NCBI RefSeq assembly: GCF_020873875.1
Contig: NZ_JAHWGU010000008.1
Coordinates: 1-64,000 of the forward strand
Reading direction: 5' to 3'
DNA length: 64,000 nt
From: Actinoplanes sp. DH11
GTDB lineage: Bacteria; Actinomycetota; Actinomycetes; Mycobacteriales; Micromonosporaceae
A program made the translations under genes and the position numbers. The number at the start of each line of letters is the position of its first letter. Positions within the stretch are counted from its first letter, which is position 1. The notes below the pieces were generated by a model. That model was not told where the DNA came from. It did no database searches and worked only from the letters and a program-made list of their open reading frames with translations. This document shows positions 59,638-64,000 of this stretch, piece by piece.

Positions 59638-60588
59638 TCAGGTGAACGCCCTGCGTAAGGCGCCCATCCGCGCGGCCACGATCCGCCGGGACAGTTCGGC
59701 GTCCGGGGCGAGCGCTTCGGCACCGTGGTACGCGCCCGGGTAGACGTGCAGTTCGGTGGGGACGCCGGCCGCCATCAGCCGCTGGGCGAATGTAATGTCC
59801 TCGTCGCGGAACAGGTCGGCGGTCCCCACGTCGATGAAGGTGGGCGGCAGCCCGGCCAGGTCGTCGGCGCGCGCGGGGGCCGCGTACCCGTCGGCCGGTC
59901 GCCCGGCCAGGTACCAGCGCCACGCCTCGATGTTGGTGGCCCGGTCCCACATGCCCAGGTCGGTGATCTCCTGGCTCGACGCGGTCTCGTTGCGGTCGTC
60001 GATCATCGGGTAGATCGGCATCAGGAACCGCACCGCCGGGCCGCACCGGTCCCGGGCCGTCAGCGCCGTCGCGATCGCCAGCCCACCGCCGGCGCTGGGG
60101 CCGTAGAGCGCCACCCGATCCGGGTCGACGCCCAGCGAGGGCGCGGTGCGGACCATCCAGGTGAGCCCGGCGTAGCAGTCGTCGAGCGCGGCCGGGTACG
60201 GGTGCTCGGGCGCCAGCCGGTACTCCACCGACACCACCACCGCCCGCACCTGGGCGCACAGCATCGCGGCGTCGGCGTCCGCACCGGCCACGCTGCCCTG
60301 CACCATGCCGCCGCCGTGGATGTAGTAGATCCCCGGCAGCGCCCCGGTGACCCCGGCCGGGCGGTAGACACGCACACCGACCTCGGGCGGGCCGGCGACG
60401 GTCCGGTCCTCGCGGACAACCGTCGCATCCCGCGCCACCTCAGCGCCGGCGGTGAACGCCGCCACGGCGGCCCGGCGGCGCAGGATGTCCGGGATAGCCC
60501 CGAAGCCGCCGGGCACGGCCTCGAGCCGCGCCTGCAGGGCGACCCGCAGCTGCGGATCGATGAATCGGGACACAGATTCCTCCGTCAT
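59638..60588 (-). CDS. Alpha/beta hydrolase (HSL-type esterase)
   Basis: A 316-residue protein from ATG 60588. The hormone-sensitive-lipase oxyanion motif is 'PGIYYIHGGGMVQGSVAGAD'; the nucleophile Ser is in 'RVALYGPSAGGGLAIATAL'; Asp and His are in 'LPPTFIDVGTADLFRDED' and 'VYPGAYHGAEAL'. It hydrolyses short esters. A strong hairpin separates it from the nan operon upstream, so it is probably transcribed on its own. Confidence 0.9.
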   Translation of the reverse strand: MTEESVSRFIDPQLRVALQARLEAVPGGFGAIPDILRRRAAVAAFTAGAEVARDATVVREDRTVAGPPEVGVRVYRPAGVTGALPGIYYIHGGGMVQGSVAGADADAAMLCAQVRAVVVSVEYRLAPEHPYPAALDDCYAGLTWMVRTAPSLGVDPDRVALYGPSAGGGLAIATALTARDRCGPAVRFLMPIYPMIDDRNETASSQEITDLGMWDRATNIEAWRWYLAGRPADGYAAPARADDLAGLPPTFIDVGTADLFRDEDITFAQRLMAAGVPTELHVYPGAYHGAEALAPDAELSRRIVAARMGALRRAFT

Positions 60589-60595
60589 GGTGGAG

Positions 60596-60641
60596 ACAGC
60601 CCGGCCGGCTCCGACTTCGTCGTCGGTGCCGGCCGGGCTGT
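60596..60641. terminator. 14-bp hairpin at the end of the nan operon
   Basis: ACAGCCCGGCCGGC (60596-60609) pairs with GCCGGCCGGGCTGT (60628-60641), and the loop contains a second small stem (CCGAC/GTCGG). It lies between the nanE stop and the start of the downstream esterase. Confidence 0.8.
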
Positions 60642-60689
60642 GCCGGGGGGCGGGAGAGGGCACCTCCCCCGCAATTCAGGAACGCGTGC

Positions 60690-61379
60690 TCAGGAGAGCG
60701 TGGCGGCGGCGAACCGGCGGGTGATCCAGACCGGGTCGGTGATGGCCGTGCCCACCACGACCGCGGTCGCGCCGGCGTCCAGGGCGGCCCGGACCTGCCC
60801 GGGCTCGTGATAACGCCCCTCGGCCACGATCAGCGCCGACGGCAGCTCGGCCGCCAGCGCGGCGACCAGTGTCAGGTCGGGCCCGTCCTGGTGCGGGCTG
60901 TCGTCGGTGTAGCCGGACAGCGTGGTCGCAATCAGGTCGGCGCCGGCCTCGGCCGCCGCGACACCGTCGGCGAGGGTGGCGACGTCGGCCATCAGGAGCC
61001 CGCCGGCGGCGTGCACCGCGTCGGCCGTACGCCGAAGGGGTGCACCGTCCGGTCGTGGCCGCCGCGTACCGTCGGCGGCGACCACCGCCGCTCCGGCCTC
61101 GATGACCCGGACCGCGTCGTCGACGGTCGGCGTGATGAAGACTCCCGAGGTGCCCCGCTTGGTCAGGCCGATGACCGGCACGTCGACGGCGCCGGCGACG
61201 GCGCGGACGTCGTCGAGGCCACCCACTCCCCCGCACCGCACGGCGGGGGCGCCGCCGAGGACCGCGGCCCGGGCCAGCCGGGCGATGGTCGGCGAGTCCC
61301 GCAGCGGGTGGTCCGGCCCGGCCTGGCAGGAAACGATCAGAGCGCCGCGGATGGCCGCGGTGAACTGTTCGAGGTTCAT
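60690..61379 (-). CDS. nanE: N-acetylmannosamine-6-phosphate 2-epimerase NanE
   Basis: A 229-residue TIM barrel. The NanE signature is 'LIVSCQAGPDHPLRDSPTIA', followed by 'APAVRCGGVGGLDDVRAVAG', 'VPVIGLTKRGTSGVFITPTV' with the catalytic Lys, and 'LIVAEGRYHEPGQVRAAL' with the catalytic Glu. It converts ManNAc-6-P to GlcNAc-6-P. The start overlaps the nanK stop (ATGA). It is the last gene of the operon. Confidence 0.92.
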   Translation of the reverse strand: MNLEQFTAAIRGALIVSCQAGPDHPLRDSPTIARLARAAVLGGAPAVRCGGVGGLDDVRAVAGAVDVPVIGLTKRGTSGVFITPTVDDAVRVIEAGAAVVAADGTRRPRPDGAPLRRTADAVHAAGGLLMADVATLADGVAAAEAGADLIATTLSGYTDDSPHQDGPDLTLVAALAAELPSALIVAEGRYHEPGQVRAALDAGATAVVVGTAITDPVWITRRFAAATLS

Positions 61380-62329
61380 GGGCGGACTCCTTCGAGGGTG
61401 CGGGCCAGTCGTGCGGCGCCCAGCAGGGGGGTGTCCGGGCCGGTCTGCGGCACCAGGACGGGCAGCGTGCGCAACGGCGGCAGCGCCTCGGCGTGCAGGG
61501 CCGCGGCGACCATGTCGGCGAACGGTTCGATGCCGTGCACCACCCCGCCGCCGAGGGTGACCGCGTCCACGTCGACCGCGGCGACCAGGCCGGCGAGCGC
61601 GCGGCCGAGCAGTTGCGCCGCCGACCGGATCACCATCTCGGCGTCGGCGTCCCCGGCGCGCATCCGGGCGGCCACCTCGGTGAGTGGCCGCACCGGCTGG
61701 GAGGTCGCCCGGGCGTACGCCGCGGCGATTGCCGGACCGGCCGCGACCGCCTCCAGGTGGTCGTGCCGGCCGCACCCGCACGCCAGCGCGCCGTAGCCCG
61801 GCACGAGCAGGTGCCCGATCTCGCCGGTGACCGCGTGCGGGCCGGTCAGCAGCCGGCCGTGCCGGATCAGCGCACCGCCGACACCGGTGCCGACGGACAC
61901 GTGCAGCACCTGCGTGAGGCCGTGGAGCCGGGGATCCAGCACGGCACCGAGGGCTGCGGTGCGGACGTCGTTGGCGACCGCCACCGGCAGGCCGAGCCGT
62001 CCGGTGAGTTCGTCGCGGACGGGTGCGCCCGCCCAGCCGGGCATGGTGCCGGTCGCGGACCGCACCACCCCGGCCTCGCTGTCGATGACGCCGGGTGCGC
62101 CCACGCCGACGGCCGCGACCGGTTCCGGCGCCCGTTCGCAGAGGCCGGCGACGAGTTCGGCGACCACGCAAAGGATCGCTGTGGCACCGGACGGGGTGTC
62201 GACGCGGATCCGGTCGCGGACCGTCCCGGCCTGGTCGACAAGCGCCGCCGCGATTTTGGTCCCCCCGATGTCGACCGCGGCAACCGTGCTCGCCCCGGCA
62301 ACCCTGTTCTCGGCGGCAACCGTGCTCAC
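61376..62329 (-). CDS. nanK: ROK-family kinase, probable N-acetylmannosamine kinase
   Basis: A 317-residue protein from GTG 62329. The phosphate-binding motif is 'VAAVDIGGTKIAAALVDQAG', the catalytic Asp is in 'PVAVANDVRTAALGA', and the ROK zinc motif is 'GEIGHLL...CGCGRHDHLEAVAAG' spread over residues ~165-195. Between nanA and nanE, with four-base overlaps on both sides, its expected job is phosphorylation of ManNAc. Substrate specificity is inferred from the operon. Confidence 0.9.
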   Translation of the reverse strand: MSTVAAENRVAGASTVAAVDIGGTKIAAALVDQAGTVRDRIRVDTPSGATAILCVVAELVAGLCERAPEPVAAVGVGAPGVIDSEAGVVRSATGTMPGWAGAPVRDELTGRLGLPVAVANDVRTAALGAVLDPRLHGLTQVLHVSVGTGVGGALIRHGRLLTGPHAVTGEIGHLLVPGYGALACGCGRHDHLEAVAAGPAIAAAYARATSQPVRPLTEVAARMRAGDADAEMVIRSAAQLLGRALAGLVAAVDVDAVTLGGGVVHGIEPFADMVAAALHAEALPPLRTLPVLVPQTGPDTPLLGAARLARTLEGVRP

Positions 62330-63303
62330 AGCAGGCCTGCGGCGACAAGGATCCGCCGCACGTACTCGGTCTCCGCCTCGTCCAGCGGGATCTGCGGCAC
62401 CATGGTCACGGCGTGGTCGATGACGCCCCGCAATGTCAGCGCGGTCTTGAACGCCCCCAGTGCGGACGAGCCGCGGCCCATCCGGTTCGCCGGGGCGGCC
62501 CGCACGATGCGCATCAGGCGCAGCAGCCGTTCCTGCTCCAGCCGCGCCTGCTCCCAGTCGCCGGCGCGGGCGTGCCGGTAGAGGGTGGCGTAGCCCTGCG
62601 GGTCGACGTTGCCCAGGCCCGGCACCACACCGTCGGCACCCATCCGCAGGGCGCTGTCGACGGTCAGCTCGGAGCCGGTCAGCACGCTGAAGCCGGTCAG
62701 GCCGGCGTCGTTGCGGGCGACGATCAGGTCCCGCAGCGAGCCGTCGTCGCCGGTGGAGTCCTTGAGCCCGGCCAGCACGTTCTCCTGCGCGAGACGCAGC
62801 AGCATGTCGTGGTCCAGGTTGGTGTGCACCGAGACCGGCAGGTCGTAGGCGTACAGCGGGGCCTCGCACTGCTCGGCGATGCGCCGCAGGTGCAGTTCCA
62901 CCTCGGCGGGGTGGGTCCGGGTGTAGAACGGCGCTGTGGTGACGATGCCGGCGCAGCCGTCGCGGACAGCGCGGCGGGCGTGGTCGAGGACCCGCAGCGT
63001 GGTCATGTCGATGGCGCCGATCAGCACCGGCACCCGGCCGGCGACGTGTTCGAGGACGGTGTCGACCACCACGGCACGGTGCGCGTCCGGCAGGAACGCC
63101 ACCTCACTGGAGGATCCGAGGATGAACAGCCCGTCGACGCCGCCGTCGATCTGGAAGTCGACCAGGCGCACCAGCGAGTCGACGTCGACCTCGAAGTCGG
63201 GGGTGAGCGGCGTGCACACCGGCGGGACCACACCGGTCAGGGCCGGGGTGAGTGCGCCGGCCGGCGCGGTGGCGGCGGAGGTGGAGGCGGTGATGGTGGT
63301 CAT
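62326..63303 (-). CDS. nanA: N-acetylneuraminate lyase (DapA/NanA family)
   Basis: A 325-residue TIM-barrel lyase from ATG 63303. The pyruvate-binding loop is 'LFILGSSSEVAFL' in place of the usual GTTGE, the catalytic Tyr153 is in 'APLYAYDLPVSVH', and the Schiff-base Lys181 is in 'VLAGLKDSTGDDG'. DapA-family specificity cannot be proven from motifs alone, but coupling to nanK and nanE strongly supports cleavage of N-acetylneuraminate to pyruvate and ManNAc. It overlaps the upstream ABC gene by four bases. Confidence 0.88.
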   Translation of the reverse strand: MTTITASTSAATAPAGALTPALTGVVPPVCTPLTPDFEVDVDSLVRLVDFQIDGGVDGLFILGSSSEVAFLPDAHRAVVVDTVLEHVAGRVPVLIGAIDMTTLRVLDHARRAVRDGCAGIVTTAPFYTRTHPAEVELHLRRIAEQCEAPLYAYDLPVSVHTNLDHDMLLRLAQENVLAGLKDSTGDDGSLRDLIVARNDAGLTGFSVLTGSELTVDSALRMGADGVVPGLGNVDPQGYATLYRHARAGDWEQARLEQERLLRLMRIVRAAPANRMGRGSSALGAFKTALTLRGVIDHAVTMVPQIPLDEAETEYVRRILVAAGLL

Positions 63304-64000
63304 GGGTGCTCCTGAGCGGACTGCCCGGCGCCGGGCGCGGAGACGCCGGCGTGCGGAAGGTCCGCGGGTTCGGTGACGGGGTGGAAACAGCGGTACCGGT
63401 CGGCCGGGTCGGCGGTGTCGGTGGCGTACGGCGGCATCTCGGTCGCGCAGACGTCGGTGGCGCGCCAGCACCGGGTGCGGAACGGGCACCCCGACGGCGG
63501 GTTGACCGCCGAGGGGACGGGGCCGCTCAGCGGGATCGGGCGCATCGGATTCAGCAGACCCGGTGCGGCGGAGAACAAGGCTTGGGTGTACGGGTGCCGG
63601 CCGCGCCGGATGCGTGCCGCGGGCATCTCCTCGACGACGCGGCCGAGGTACATCGTGACGATCCGGTCGGACACGCGGCGCACGGTTTGCAGGTCGTGCG
63701 AGACGAACACCATGGCCAGTCCGAGACGGGTACGCAGGTCGAGCAGCAGGTTCAGGATCTGCGCGCGCACCGACACGTCCAGCGCCGAGGTCGGTTCGTC
63801 GGCGACCAGCAGCGGCGGTTCCAGGGCGAGGGCCCGGGCGATGGCGACGCGTTGCCGCTGGCCGCCGGACATCTGTCCGGGCAGCGCGTCGCGGGCCGAG
63901 GCGGGCAGGCCCACCAGGTCCATCAGCTCGCTGACCCGGGCGCGGCGTTCCACCGGGGTACGCCACCGCTGCACGTCGAGCGGGTCGCCGATGATCTGCT
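63300..64000 (-). CDS. Peptide-type ABC transporter ATP-binding protein (partial)
   Basis: The C-terminal ~233 residues; the gene continues past the right edge. The signature 'LPGQMSGGQRQRVAIARALA' and Walker B 'PPLLVADEPTSALDVSVRAQ' are intact. The oligopeptide/dipeptide C-terminal extension has 'HPYTQALFSAAP' and the Cys-rich 'GCPFRTRCWRATDVCATEMP'. In Corynebacterium a peptide-type ABC system (SiaEFGI) imports sialic acid, so this subunit coupled to nanA is likely part of a sialic acid importer. Confidence 0.93.
   Translation of the reverse strand, partial: QIIGDPLDVQRWRTPVERRARVSELMDLVGLPASARDALPGQMSGGQRQRVAIARALALEPPLLVADEPTSALDVSVRAQILNLLLDLRTRLGLAMVFVSHDLQTVRRVSDRIVTMYLGRVVEEMPAARIRRGRHPYTQALFSAAPGLLNPMRPIPLSGPVPSAVNPPSGCPFRTRCWRATDVCATEMPPYATDTADPADRYRCFHPVTEPADLPHAGVSAPGAGQSAQEHP

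Overview
The window is high-GC DNA with many GTG starts, translationally coupled operons (ATGA/GTGA overlaps) and typical actinomycete families: AfsR-like HTH/NB-ARC/TPR regulator, RskA-type anti-sigma factor, mycothiol-dependent isomerase fold, F420-type monooxygenase, WYL regulators, and secreted GH62 and GH33 enzymes. I infer a filamentous soil actinomycete, probably of the Micromonosporaceae (Actinoplanes-like). The genus is a guess from gene content, not from a marker gene. No rRNA, tRNA or CRISPR array was recognised.

Layout. 1-2.7 kb is scarred DNA: an IS21-like end that truncates a formylglycine-generating-enzyme-like gene, a relic of an HNH nuclease, an intact DinB-like gene and a headless, frameshifted LysR gene. 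2.8-3.35 kb holds a two-S1-domain RNA-binding protein, closed by a hairpin with a T-rich tail. 3.4-6.15 kb is a visibly AT-richer island with a DUF4238 protein and a TIR-domain/coiled-coil protein, a likely acquired defence locus. 6.3-11.1 kb is a patch of small orphan and immunity-like genes (including a DUF695 protein and a barstar-like protein) around a LacI regulator. 11.1-16.4 kb has a GNAT acetyltransferase, a frameshifted unknown gene, a two-component system, small membrane proteins and a VOC protein. 16.4-19.8 kb holds a secreted GH62 arabinofuranosidase with a CBM13 module behind a CebR-like operator, convergent on a secreted lysyl-oxidase-like protein. 20-35 kb is a dense run of regulator-target pairs (MarR, NB-ARC/AhpD, HxlR/AKR, TetR/VOC, WYL/hydrolase, ECF/anti-sigma, MarR/hydrolase, YtrA-type GntR/ABC exporter), several with clear palindromic operators. 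34.9-46.2 kb has housekeeping-like and accessory enzymes, two methyltransferases with an acetyltransferase, a GrpB-family gene killed by one nonsense codon, NudC, and an ABC exporter divergent from a two-component system. 46.2-50.2 kb again has several gene relics. 50.2-64 kb contains a sialidase, a FadR-type regulator, an NDT-like/HisG-like pair, an epoxide hydrolase with a frameshifted WYL regulator, an intact IS1182-family element, and a sialic-acid catabolic operon (nanE, nanK, nanA and a peptide-type ABC ATPase) that runs off the right edge.

How genes work together. The secreted sialidase would release sialic acid, the ABC transporter at the right end could import it, and NanA, NanK and NanE would convert it to N-acetylglucosamine 6-phosphate; the FadR-type regulator beside the sialidase is a candidate controller. 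The GH62 enzyme belongs to plant-polymer degradation. A 77-bp palindromic repeat occurs three times, always intergenic, and is the clearest structure not explained by genes. At least ten genes are broken by frameshift, nonsense mutation, truncation or deletion, so the segment is either in active decay or carries some sequencing errors.
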